64,000 nt of DNA from positions 1,612,001 through 1,676,000 of the forward strand of contig NZ_CP156989.1 in the NCBI RefSeq assembly GCF_039880525.1, read 5' to 3'. The notes under the pieces were generated by a model. The model worked only from the letters and a program-made list of their open reading frames with translations, was not told the DNA's origin and searched no databases. Shown here one piece after another: positions 1 through 7,981 of the stretch. This stretch comes from Agrococcus sp. ProA11 (GTDB lineage: Bacteria > Actinomycetota > Actinomycetes > Actinomycetales > Microbacteriaceae). Within the stretch, counting starts at the first letter, position 1. Every line of letters begins with the position of its first letter. The position numbers and the translations under genes were made by a program.

Positions 1-800
1 CGCAGTTCATCGTCCGTCAGCTGGCTGCCGGGCCGGTGCGGATCGATCCGCCCGCGGAACAGCAGCTCCGCCCGGTAGACATTGCCGATCCCGGCGACGA
101 CCGACTGATCCATGAGCAGCTGCCCGATCGACTGGTTCGACCGAGAGGCGCGCGCAACGAAGCGATCCTCGGCCTGCGCCCGCGTCTCGGTGAGCGCCTG
201 CGGATCCGGCCCGAGCCTCGCGGCGAGCGCATGCACCTGCGCGTCGTCGAGCACCTCGCACACCGTCGGGCCGCGCAGGTCGGCGACCGCCATGGAGGTG
301 AGGATGCGCACCCGGACCTGACCGACGGGCTCCGGCGGGAAGTCCACGGCCTCGCTCACGCGCTCCTGCTCCCCCGCCCGTAGCCGCGCGAGCCGCGGCG
401 CGCCGATGGAGGCGATCGAGTCCTCGTGCTCGCCGTCGACGCCGGCACCGGTACCGGCACCGACACCGACACCGCGCATGCCTGTCTGGCCCATGCGGGC
501 AGCCCCGACAGCAGCCCTCGACGCGAGGATCGTGGGGTCGACCGAGATCGCACCCGCGAAGTCCCACGCGCCGTAGATGCCCAGGTGCACGTGCAGCACG
601 CGCTCCGGGTCGGCGGGCGTGCCGTCGAACCCCAGCAGCAGGTGCTTGCCGATCGCCTGCGACGACGTCATCGCTCGCCCGTCGAGCTCTGCCGCTCCCA
701 CCTCGAACCGCCCCTGCGGGCTCGACACCGCTGCCGTGCTGCCGACGAAGTTCGCGCCGAACTGGCGTGCGATGCGATGGACGGAATGCCCCTCAGGCAT
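1..800 (-). CDS. nei: Fpg/Nei-family DNA glycosylase/AP lyase, C-terminus beyond window
   Basis: This is a base-excision repair enzyme that removes oxidised bases and nicks the abasic site. The protein starts MPEGHSVHRI; in this family Pro2 is the nucleophile and Glu3 the acid, and both are present. The helix-two-turn-helix region is visible at about residues 218-245 and contains GIGNVYRAE. The zinc finger expected at the C-terminus would lie outside the window, so about 266 residues are seen. It is the last visible gene of a minus-strand group after the DsbA-like gene and rpiB. The start at 800 has GAGGAG four bases upstream. A triple repeat of the start sequence precedes it (see 793-831). 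Family assignment is firm; Nei2 versus Fpg specificity is inferred from the N-terminus. Confidence 0.88.
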   Translation of the reverse strand, partial: MPEGHSVHRIARQFGANFVGSTAAVSSPQGRFEVGAAELDGRAMTSSQAIGKHLLLGFDGTPADPERVLHVHLGIYGAWDFAGAISVDPTILASRAAVGAARMGQTGMRGVGVGAGTGAGVDGEHEDSIASIGAPRLARLRAGEQERVSEAVDFPPEPVGQVRVRILTSMAVADLRGPTVCEVLDDAQVHALAARLGPDPQALTETRAQAEDRFVARASRSNQSIGQLLMDQSVVAGIGNVYRAELLFRGRIDPHRPGSQLTDDEL

Positions 801-831
801 CAGACTCCTCAGGCATGGACCCCTCAGGCAT
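793..831 (-). repeat. Three copies of ATGCCTGAGG before nei, forming a 12-codon leader frame
   Basis: ATGCCTGAGG occurs three times, starting at 831, 816 and 800 on the minus strand. The third copy is the nei start. The first two are in one frame and encode MPEGSMPEESDA followed by a TGA at 795-793, which overlaps the nei start. The first ATG overlaps the rpiB stop codon. It looks like a local duplication of the nei translation start that now acts as ribosome-binding sequence or as a coupled leader peptide. Confidence 0.7.
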
Positions 832-1316
832 CAGACGATCTCGTGGCCGGCGATGGCGCCCGTCGTCTCGTACTCCCCGAGCTGCGCGATGCGGCGCGCG
901 TGGCGCTCCGCTCCCGAGAACGGTGTCGCGATGAAGGCGTCGATGATCTCGAGCATCTCCGGCTCGCTGTGCTGCCGAGCGCCGACCGCGACGACGTTCG
1001 CGTCGTTGTGCTCCCTGGCGAGCTGCGCGGTCGCGAGGCTCCACGCGAGCGCCGCGCGGGCCCCCTCGACCTTGTTCGCCGCCATCTGCTCGCCGTTGCC
1101 CGAGCCGCCGAAGACGACAGCCAGTGCGTCGACGCCTGCGCGCTGGTCCGCGACCACGGCACGCGCCGCGTTGATGCAGAACGCCGGGTAGTCGTCCTCG
1201 GCGTCGTAGGCAGTGGGGCCGTGATCGACGACCTCGTGCCCGTTGCCGGCGAGATGCTCGACGAGCCGCTTCGACATCTCGAAGCCTGCGTGGTCAGTCG
1301 CGACGTGGATGCGCAT
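831..1316 (-). CDS. rpiB: Ribose-5-phosphate isomerase B
   Basis: The enzyme interconverts ribose 5-phosphate and ribulose 5-phosphate in the pentose phosphate pathway, in the cytoplasm. The 161-residue length is normal for RpiB. The N-terminal VATDHAGFEM segment supplies substrate-binding residues. The loop GGSGNGEQMAANK is of the mycobacterial type, where a glutamate replaces the cysteine used as base by the E. coli enzyme. The ATG at 1316 overlaps the stop codon of the upstream DsbA-like gene (ATGA), and its own stop overlaps the leader before nei, so the three genes are probably cotranscribed and translationally coupled. Confidence 0.93.
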   Translation of the reverse strand: MRIHVATDHAGFEMSKRLVEHLAGNGHEVVDHGPTAYDAEDDYPAFCINAARAVVADQRAGVDALAVVFGGSGNGEQMAANKVEGARAALAWSLATAQLAREHNDANVVAVGARQHSEPEMLEIIDAFIATPFSGAERHARRIAQLGEYETTGAIAGHEIV

Positions 1317-1969
1317 CAGACCGCAGCCGCATCCGTGACGGACGCCGCCGGCGTGAACTGCGGCTTACGCGTGCGCGTGCGCTTCAGCTCGAAGAAGCCG
1401 TCGATCGACGCGGCCGCCACGATGCCGTCGAACAGCTGCAGCGCGGCCGCGCCGGTCGGCGCCGGCGTGACGACCGGGCCGAAGAACGCGACGTCGTCGA
1501 CGGCGATGACGGGCGTGCCGACCTCGTCGCCGACCAGGTCGATCGCAGTGCTGTGCGTTTCGCGCAGCGTCGCATCGTGGGCGTCGGTCTCCTCCACCAG
1601 CGCGGCGTCGAGCCCCGCCTCGGCGAGCGACTCGGCGATGATCGCATCGTCGTCCTTGCGGCCCTGGTGGTGGATGCGCTCACCGAGCGCGTCGTAGAGC
1701 GGCTTCACGACCGCGTCACCGCCGACGGCGCGCGCCGCGGTCACGAGGCGCGTCATCCGCATCGACCTCGGCATCAGCGACTCGTAGTTCGCCGACAGCT
1801 CACGCCCCTCGTTGAGGACGGCCAGGCTCATCACCTGCCAGTCGACGTCGAAGGCCCGCTCCTCGGCGACCTCGCCCAGCCAGCGGGAGGTCATCCACGC
1901 CCACGGGCACACCGGGTCGAACCACATCCGCACGCGCTGCGGATCCTGCTGCTGGAGCGTCTCAGTCAT
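1316..1969 (-). CDS. DsbA-family protein, mycothiol-dependent nitroreductase (Rv2466c)-like
   Basis: This is a thioredoxin-fold protein with an inserted helical domain, 217 residues, no signal peptide, so probably cytoplasmic. The active-site region near residue 20 reads FDPVCPWAWMTSRW, typical of the actinobacterial DsbA/FrnE-like group that includes the mycothiol-dependent reductase Rv2466c. The first cysteine is present but the second cysteine of a CxxC motif is replaced by alanine, so a monothiol or mycothiol-linked mechanism is more likely than a dithiol one. A cis-proline loop is seen as GTPVIAV. It heads the group leading to rpiB and nei and is divergent from pepN. Substrate is unknown. 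Confidence 0.75.
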   Translation of the reverse strand: MTETLQQQDPQRVRMWFDPVCPWAWMTSRWLGEVAEERAFDVDWQVMSLAVLNEGRELSANYESLMPRSMRMTRLVTAARAVGGDAVVKPLYDALGERIHHQGRKDDDAIIAESLAEAGLDAALVEETDAHDATLRETHSTAIDLVGDEVGTPVIAVDDVAFFGPVVTPAPTGAAALQLFDGIVAAASIDGFFELKRTRTRKPQFTPAASVTDAAAV

Positions 1970-2057
1970 GGTTCGATGCTATCGAGCGCTGACTGGACGC
2001 CCGGATCGGCGGCACTACGCTGGAGCGACCAGCACACCACTGCCAAAGGAGTCCAGC

Positions 2058-4595
2058 GTGCCCGGAGAGAACCTCACTCGCGCCGAAGCCCAGGAGCGCG
2101 CGTCGCTCGTGCAGGTCGAGAGCTACGACATCGCCCTCGACCTCACCGCCGGCGACGAGGTGTTCCGTTCGACCACGACGGTGCGCTTCACGGCGACGGA
2201 GGGCGCGTCGACGTTCATCGACCACATCTCCCGCACCGTGCACTCGGTCGTGCTGAACGGCGCCGAGCTCGACGCAGGCTCCGTCAACAACGGCGTGCGC
2301 ATCCAGCTCGACGGCCTCCAGGCGACCAACGAGCTGACCGTCGTCTCCGACGCGCTGTACGTGAACACCGGCGAGGGCCTGCACCGCTTCGTCGACCCGG
2401 TGGACGGCGAGGTCTACCTCTACTCGCAGTTCGAGGTGCCTGATTCGCGCCGCGTCTTCGCCGTCTTCGAGCAGCCCGACCTCAAGGCGACCTTCGCCTT
2501 CACGATCACGGCCCCGGCCGGCTGGCAGGTCGTCTCCAACCAGCCGACGCCGGAGCCGGTCATCACCGGTGACACCGGCACGTGGGCCTTCGAGCCCACC
2601 CCGCGCATCTCCAGCTACATCACCGCGCTCGTCGCCGGCCCCTACACGGTCACGCGCTCCGAGCTCACCTCCAGCAGCGGCCGCGTCGTGCCGCTGGGCA
2701 TCTTCTGCCGCGCCTCGCTTGCCGAGCACATGGACGCCGACTACCTCTTCGACATCACCCGCAAGGGCTTCGCGTTCTTCGAGGAGCAGTTCGACGTCGC
2801 CTACCCGTTCGACAAGTACGACCAGCTCTTCGTGCCGGAGTTCAACGCCGGCGCGATGGAGAACGCCGGATGCGTCACCTTCACCGAGTCGTACGTGTTC
2901 CGCGCCCAGGTGACCGACGCAATCCGTGAGCGCCGCGTCGTCACTGTGCTGCACGAGCTCGCCCACATGTGGTTCGGCGACCTCGTGACCATGAAGTGGT
3001 GGAACGACCTGTGGCTCAACGAGTCGTTCGCGGAGTGGGCGTCGACGCTCGCCACCGCCGAGGCGACCGAGTGGACGGGCGCCTGGACCACCTTCCAGGC
3101 GATGGAGAAGACCTGGGCCTACCGGCAGGACCAGCTGCCCTCCACGCACCCGATCGTCGCAGAGATCCGCGACCTCGACGATGTGCAGGTCAACTTCGAC
3201 GGCATCACGTACGCCAAGGGCGGCTCGGTGCTCAAGCAGCTCGTCGCCTGGGTGGGCATCGAGGCCTTCATGCAGGGCGTCGGCGCGTATTTCCGCAAGC
3301 ACGCGTGGGGCAACACCGAGCTGACCGACCTGCTCACCGAGCTGGAGGCCGCGAGCGGTCGCGAGCTCGGCGACTGGAGCAAGAAGTGGCTCGAGACCGC
3401 AGGCGTGAACACCTTGCGGCCGCGCATCGAGCTCACCGGCGACGGCATCATCTCGGGGTTCGCGATCGAGCAGACCGCACCCGCGGATTGGCCGACGCTG
3501 CGCCCGCATCGCCTCGCGGTCGGCTTCTACGAGTTCGAGGACGATGTGCTGCGTCGCACGCACCGCGTCGAGCTCGACATCGACGGCGCTCTCACCGAGG
3601 TGCCGCAGCTGCTCGGGCACCTGCGCCCGGCGCTCATCCTGCTCAACGACGACGACCTCGCCTACGCGAAGATCCGCCTCGACGAGCAGTCGATGTCGAC
3701 CGCGGTCGAGCGCCTGCGCGACATCGAGGACCCGCTCGCCCGCGCGCTCGTGTGGGGCGCGGCCTGGGACGCCACGCGCGACGCGGAGACACCCGCGAGC
3801 GACTACATCGAGCTCGTGCTGGCGAACATCGGCACCGAGACCGAATCCACCACCATCCGCCTCGCGCTCGCGCAGCTGATGCAGGCCGCCCGCACCTACG
3901 TGCACCCGACCCGCCGCGCCGCCACCATCGAGCGCGTCGGCGACGCGCTCTGGCAGCTCGCCGCAGCGGCCGCGCCCGGCTCCGACGCCCAGTTCCAGTT
4001 CGTCGGCGCGTTCGCCGGCATCGCCGCCACCGCCGAGCACGCCCGCATCCTGCAGGGATTGCTCGACGGCTCGAGCGCGCTCGACGGCCTGACCGTCGAC
4101 AGCGACCTGCGCTGGCAGCTGCTCGACGGCCTGGTGCTGAACGGTGCAGCCGGCGAGGCCGAGATCGCCGCAGAGCTCGCCTCCGACGACACCGCGACCG
4201 GCCGTCAGTTCGCCGCCAGTGCCCGCGCCACCATCCCCACGCGGGAGGCGAAGGAGAGCGCGTTCGCCTCGGTCGTCGACCAGGCGGGGGCGTCGAACAT
4301 GATCGTGCGCTACACCGGCCTCGGACTCCAGCATGTCAACGACCCGGCAGTGCTCGACGACATCGTCGACCGCTACCACGGCGCCATCCAGCAGATCTGG
4401 GACTCGCGCACGTACCAGGTGGCGGAGGGGCTGCTCGGCGGCCTCTACCCCGCAGTGGCGGCGAGCGAGACGCTGGCGACCGCGACGCGCGACTGGCTCG
4501 CCTCCCACGAGCCGGTGCCGGCGCTGCGCCGCATCATCGTCGAGCACCTCGCGGGGGTCGAGCGCGCCCTCGAGGCACAGCAGCGGGACGCGTGA
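2058..4595 (+). CDS. pepN: Aminopeptidase N (M1 metallopeptidase)
   Basis: This zinc aminopeptidase releases N-terminal residues from peptides in the cytoplasm. The 845-residue protein carries the exopeptidase motif GAMEN at about residues 265-269. The zinc site HELAH lies at about 299-303, followed by the third zinc ligand in LNESFAEW about 19 residues later. The C-terminal half is the ERAP1-like helical domain. The GTG at 2058 was chosen because AAAGGAG ends six bases before it and the conserved N-terminus begins there; the frame stays open upstream but without family similarity. MscS follows after only 12 bases, suggesting an operon. Confidence 0.95.
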   Translation: MPGENLTRAEAQERASLVQVESYDIALDLTAGDEVFRSTTTVRFTATEGASTFIDHISRTVHSVVLNGAELDAGSVNNGVRIQLDGLQATNELTVVSDALYVNTGEGLHRFVDPVDGEVYLYSQFEVPDSRRVFAVFEQPDLKATFAFTITAPAGWQVVSNQPTPEPVITGDTGTWAFEPTPRISSYITALVAGPYTVTRSELTSSSGRVVPLGIFCRASLAEHMDADYLFDITRKGFAFFEEQFDVAYPFDKYDQLFVPEFNAGAMENAGCVTFTESYVFRAQVTDAIRERRVVTVLHELAHMWFGDLVTMKWWNDLWLNESFAEWASTLATAEATEWTGAWTTFQAMEKTWAYRQDQLPSTHPIVAEIRDLDDVQVNFDGITYAKGGSVLKQLVAWVGIEAFMQGVGAYFRKHAWGNTELTDLLTELEAASGRELGDWSKKWLETAGVNTLRPRIELTGDGIISGFAIEQTAPADWPTLRPHRLAVGFYEFEDDVLRRTHRVELDIDGALTEVPQLLGHLRPALILLNDDDLAYAKIRLDEQSMSTAVERLRDIEDPLARALVWGAAWDATRDAETPASDYIELVLANIGTETESTTIRLALAQLMQAARTYVHPTRRAATIERVGDALWQLAAAAAPGSDAQFQFVGAFAGIAATAEHARILQGLLDGSSALDGLTVDSDLRWQLLDGLVLNGAAGEAEIAAELASDDTATGRQFAASARATIPTREAKESAFASVVDQAGASNMIVRYTGLGLQHVNDPAVLDDIVDRYHGAIQQIWDSRTYQVAEGLLGGLYPAVAASETLATATRDWLASHEPVPALRRIIVEHLAGVERALEAQQRDA

Positions 4596-4607
4596 TCGGA
4601 GCAGCAC

Positions 4608-5594
4608 GTGCGTGAGAGCGGCCAGAGGGGCCAGAGCGGCCAGATCGCCCAGAGCGAGCAGCTCGGCCAGATCGAGCAGAGCGGCCAGAGCGGCGACGTC
4701 GACTGGGAGGCCTTCGCCGAGTGGTGGGCGACCTGGGGCGCGCCGATCGGCGTGCTCCTGACGATCATCGGCGCGTTCATCGCGTACGCGATCGTCCGGG
4801 CCGTCATCGGCCGCGTCGTGCACGAGGTCGTCACCGGCGTGAAGCGCAAGGCCAACGCCGCCGACACCGAGGCTCTCTCCAATTCCCCGCTCGCGCAGGT
4901 GCGCGTCGTGCAGCGCACGCGCGCCATCGGCAGCGTGCTCAACACGCTGGCCGGCTGGCTCATCGGCGCGTTCGCGCTCATCCTGATCCTGAGCATCCTG
5001 GGCGTGAACCCGGCATCGCTCGTGGCGATGGCCGGCTTCCTGGGCGCCGCCGCCGGCATCGGCGCGCAGGGCGTCATCAAGGACTTCCTCAACGGCCTCT
5101 TCATGGTGTTCGAAGACCAGGTGGGCATCGGCGACACCGTCGACCTCGGCGCCGCCTCCGGGATCGTCGAGTCGGTCGGCATCCGCGTCACCCAGGTGCG
5201 CGACATCAACGGCACGCTCTGGTACGTGCGCAACGGCGAGATCGTGCGGGTCGGCAACGAGTCGCAGGGCTGGGCCCGCGTCGTGATCGACCAGGCGGTG
5301 CCCTACACCGCCGACATCGATGCGGTCTCGCAGCGACTCATCGACGTCGCCACCGAGATGAGCGAGGACGTCGACTGGCTCGGCCGCATCATCGACACGC
5401 CCGCCGTCTGGGGCATCGAGTCGATCTCCGCCGAGGCGGTGGTCGTGCGGCTGGTCGTCAAGACGCGCGCGAGCGCCAAGTACGAGGCCGCGCGCGAGCT
5501 GCGCCGCCGCGTCAAGGACGGGCTCGACGACCTCGGCGTGACGCTGCCCTCGCTGCAGAAGATCGTGGTCAAGGGGCTGGAGGAGCAGCGCTGA
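4608..5594 (+). CDS. Mechanosensitive ion channel, MscS family
   Basis: This is an inner-membrane channel that opens under membrane tension and protects against osmotic downshock. The protein is 328 residues. A Gln/Gly/Ser-rich N-terminal tail covers about residues 4-28. It is followed by membrane segments at about 45-65, 105-127 and the pore helix at about 130-155 (GFLGAAAGIGAQGVIKDFLN, the MscS signature region). A soluble beta and alpha/beta domain follows. The GTG start has GGAG six bases upstream. The TGA stop overlaps the ATG of the haemoglobin gene. The N-terminal tail is made of DNA repeats and is probably poorly conserved. Confidence 0.9.
   Translation: MRESGQRGQSGQIAQSEQLGQIEQSGQSGDVDWEAFAEWWATWGAPIGVLLTIIGAFIAYAIVRAVIGRVVHEVVTGVKRKANAADTEALSNSPLAQVRVVQRTRAIGSVLNTLAGWLIGAFALILILSILGVNPASLVAMAGFLGAAAGIGAQGVIKDFLNGLFMVFEDQVGIGDTVDLGAASGIVESVGIRVTQVRDINGTLWYVRNGEIVRVGNESQGWARVVIDQAVPYTADIDAVSQRLIDVATEMSEDVDWLGRIIDTPAVWGIESISAEAVVVRLVVKTRASAKYEAARELRRRVKDGLDDLGVTLPSLQKIVVKGLEEQR
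4620..4693 (+). repeat. GGCCAGAGC-type 9-bp repeats in the MscS N-terminus
   Basis: Imperfect copies of a 9-base unit close to GGCCAGAGC run through this stretch and encode a tail of alternating GQ, SGQ and EQ residues. The periodicity of nine keeps the reading frame, so copy number can change without loss of the protein. Confidence 0.7.
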
Positions 5595-5995
5595 TGACGA
5601 CGGATGCGCGCGCCCAGACCCTCTACGACGCCGTCGGCGGCGAGCGGTTCTTCCGTCGCCTCGTGCACGAGTTCTACGACCGCGTGTGGGCGGACGCGGT
5701 GCTGCACGCGATGTACCCGGAGCAGGACCGCGCCGGCGCCGAGGATCGCTTCAGCCTGTTCCTCATGCAGTACTGGGGCGGGCCGGGCACCTACAGCGAG
5801 CAGCGGGGCCACCCGCGGCTGCGCATGCGGCACCATCCGTTCCCCATCGACCACGATGCCCGCAACCGCTGGGTCGCCTGCATGACCGGCGCGCTCGACG
5901 CCGTCGACCCCGCGCCGCTGCATCGCGCCGAGCTCGAGGACTACTTCGACCGCGCCGCGACGGCGATGGTCAACCACAACCCCCTGATCCGCTGA
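5594..5995 (+). CDS. glbO: Group II truncated haemoglobin (trHbO)
   Basis: This small haem protein of 133 residues binds oxygen and is linked to aerobic respiration or handling of reactive species in actinobacteria. The proximal haem histidine lies in the LRMRHHPFPI motif, the expected group II sequence, and the tryptophan of NRWVACM matches the G8 tryptophan. Tyrosines in EFYDRVW and LMQYWGG match B10 and CD1 region residues. The ATG overlaps the MscS stop codon (TGATG) and has GGAGGAG upstream, so it is cotranscribed with pepN and MscS. Assignment to group II is strong; physiological role is inferred. Confidence 0.93.
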   Translation: MTTDARAQTLYDAVGGERFFRRLVHEFYDRVWADAVLHAMYPEQDRAGAEDRFSLFLMQYWGGPGTYSEQRGHPRLRMRHHPFPIDHDARNRWVACMTGALDAVDPAPLHRAELEDYFDRAATAMVNHNPLIR

Positions 5996-6024
5996 CGAGC
6001 ACGGTCGGACCGCGAGGAGGCACC

Positions 6025-7459
6025 ATGGCCGCGAACGACACCGACGTGATCGTGATCGGCAGCGGCCTCTCGGGCCTCGTCGCCGCCTGCACGGCACTCG
6101 ATCGCGGCCGCACGGTCACGATCGTCGACCAGGAGGGGCCGCAGTCGATCGGCGGACAGGCATTCTGGTCGTTCGGCGGTCTCTTCCTCGTCGACTCCCC
6201 CGAGCAGCGACGGCTCGGCATCGAGGACTCCCTCGAGCTCGCCTGGGAGGACTGGGAGCGCAGCGCGGGCTTCGGCCGCGACGAGGACGCGTGGGCTCGC
6301 CGCTGGGCCGATGCCTATCTCGACTTCTCACACCGCGACCTGCGTCCCTGGCTGCGCGAGCTCGGCATCCGGCTGTTCCCGATCGTGGGGCACGCCGAGC
6401 GCGGCGCCCGCACCGCCGGCGGCCACGGCAACACCGTGCCGCGATTCCACATCGTCTGGGGCACGGGCCCCGGCATCGTGGCACCGTTCACGCGGCGCTT
6501 GCGGGATGCCGTGCGGGACGGCAGCGCACGGCTCGCCTTCCTGCACCGAGTGACGCAGCTGCTCACCGAGGAGGGCCGGGTCGTCGGCGTCACCGGCACG
6601 CGGCTCGCCGACGACCTGACAGTGCGCGGCGAGCCCTCCGGTCGCGAGGTCGTCGGCGAGTTCGAGCTGCGCGCGACGAGCGTCGTGGTCGCCACGGGAG
6701 GCATCGGCGGCGACCTCGACCGGGTGCGCGCGCTCTGGCCCGCCTCGCTCGGCACCGCCCCGGAGACCGCCGTGCGCGGCGTCCCCGTGCAGGTCGACGG
6801 CTCCGGCCTCGACCTCGCCGTCACCGCCGGCGCCCGGGTCGTGGGCAGCGACCGCATGTGGCACTACACCGAGGGCATCAAGCATTGGGATCCGATCTGG
6901 CCCGACCACGGGATCCGGATCCTGCCGGGACCCTCGAGCCTCTGGCTCGACCATCGCGGCCGCAGGCTGCCCTCGCCCAACTATCCGGGCTTCGACACCC
7001 TGACGACGCTCGCGCAGCGCGTGCTGCCGGGGGCAGCCGCACCCGTGCAGGCGTTCCTCGACCATGGCGAGGACTTCATCGTCGCGCACGCGCTCACCGA
7101 GCTGCTCGACGGCATGGAGCGGCTGGGCAGGAGCGGCGACGGCACCACGATCGATCGCGCCGCGGTGGTCGCCGCCATCAACGAGCGCGACGACGCCGTC
7201 GCCGACCCCGACTCCCCCGACCCGCAAGCCGTCGAGATCCGCCGAGCCAGGCAGTACGTGGGCGACCGGCTGTTGCGCACCGCGGCACCGCACCGCATCC
7301 TCGATGAGGCGCACTGGCCGCTCATCGCCGTGCGGCTCCACACGCGTCGGCGAGGCCGCCGGCTTCGGCGGCGGGGGCGTGCACGGCTACCGGGCGCTCG
7401 AGGGCACCTTCCTGGGCGGATGCCTGCACACCGGGCTCCGCGCAGGCCGCGCCGCCTGA
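6025..7459 (+). pseudogene. FAD-binding dehydrogenase (fumarate reductase/ketosteroid dehydrogenase-like), frameshifted
   Basis: The reading frame begins at an ATG with GAGGAGG upstream and encodes a normal N-terminal FAD-binding motif (VIVIGSGLSGLVAA) and about 435 residues of a recognised oxidoreductase family. After PLIAVRLH near 7339 the homology stops. It resumes in another frame at about 7349 with GEAAGFGGGGVHGYRALEGT and ends in a stop at 7459. The segment that family members have between these points (roughly 33-35 residues ending PGLYAAGE) is missing. An out-of-frame deletion of about 100 bases explains this. The shifted frame continues to a stop at 7557 with an Arg/Pro-rich tail. 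The lost part contacts FAD, so activity is unlikely. Confidence 0.8.
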
Positions 7460-7470
7460 GCGTCGCCGCG

Positions 7471-7527
7471 CAACGCAGCGTGCCCCGCGCAACCCTGAGC
7501 GCCCCGCACAACGCAGAGCGCCCCGCT
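7471..7527. repeat. Three perfect-period 19-bp repeats after the FAD dehydrogenase
   Basis: Three copies of a 19-base unit (CAACGCAGCGTGCCCCGCG, positions 7471-7489, 7490-7508, 7509-7527) follow with no gaps and a few substitutions. The last copy supplies the left arm of the terminator at 7517-7547, so the repeat may have arisen by duplication of a terminator arm. Confidence 0.75.
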
Positions 7528-7547
7528 CCTGGAGGGAACGGGGCGCT
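7517..7547. terminator. Bidirectional terminator hairpin
   Basis: AGCGCCCCG (7517-7525) pairs with CGGGGCGCT (7539-7547) across a 13-base loop. It sits between the convergent FAD dehydrogenase remnant and ctaF and can serve both strands. Confidence 0.7.
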
Positions 7548-7563
7548 GCGTGGCTGAGCGTGC

Positions 7564-7980
7564 TCAGCGGACGAAGTTGCCTCGGTAGTGCTCGTAGACC
7601 CAGCCGACCATCATGACGATGACCAGCGCCGCGCCGATCGGCAGCAGGAACGTCGGGCCGGTGAAGGCGAGGAACAGCAGCGCGAGCGCGCCGGCCACGC
7701 CGATCGGCCACCAGCTCCACGGCGCGAAGTGCCCCTGCTCGGGGTCGTCGTCCTCGAGGTCGCCGTCGTGCCGGTCGGCCGCGATCTCACCCTGCTGACC
7801 GCGATAGACGAGCACCATGTAGAACCCGATGAGCGTGGCGAGCGCGCCGGTGAGGCCGAGCCCCAGCGTCCCGGTCCACTCGACCCAGCCCTCGCTCCCG
7901 AGATGCCACACGGTGTACACCGCAGAGCTGAGGTAGAAGAACGCGGCGAGGATCGCCAGGATGATGATGTTCGTGCGCAT
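7564..7980 (-). CDS. ctaF: Cytochrome c oxidase subunit 4 (actinobacterial type)
   Basis: This small membrane subunit of 138 residues belongs to the aa3-type cytochrome c oxidase in actinobacterial bc1-aa3 supercomplexes. Four membrane segments are visible at about residues 4-24, 38-60, 88-106 and 108-128, with a charged acidic loop in the middle (HDGDLEDDDPEQGHF). The start at 7980 is one base from the ctaD stop, so it is the last gene of ctaC-ctaD-ctaF. The order and spacing match other Microbacteriaceae. Confidence 0.92.
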   Translation of the reverse strand: MRTNIIILAILAAFFYLSSAVYTVWHLGSEGWVEWTGTLGLGLTGALATLIGFYMVLVYRGQQGEIAADRHDGDLEDDDPEQGHFAPWSWWPIGVAGALALLFLAFTGPTFLLPIGAALVIVMMVGWVYEHYRGNFVR

Positions 7981-7981
7981 G

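Noticed and set aside
1812-2057. Upstream extension of pepN in frame
   Set aside because: It overlaps the divergent DsbA-like gene and its promoter region, and lacks M1 family sequence.
1962-4823. A long open frame of about 950 codons on the minus strand across pepN
   Set aside because: It is the antisense shadow of pepN in high-GC DNA, rich in Arg/Val/Asp/Leu with no family similarity; pepN has full motifs and a ribosome site.
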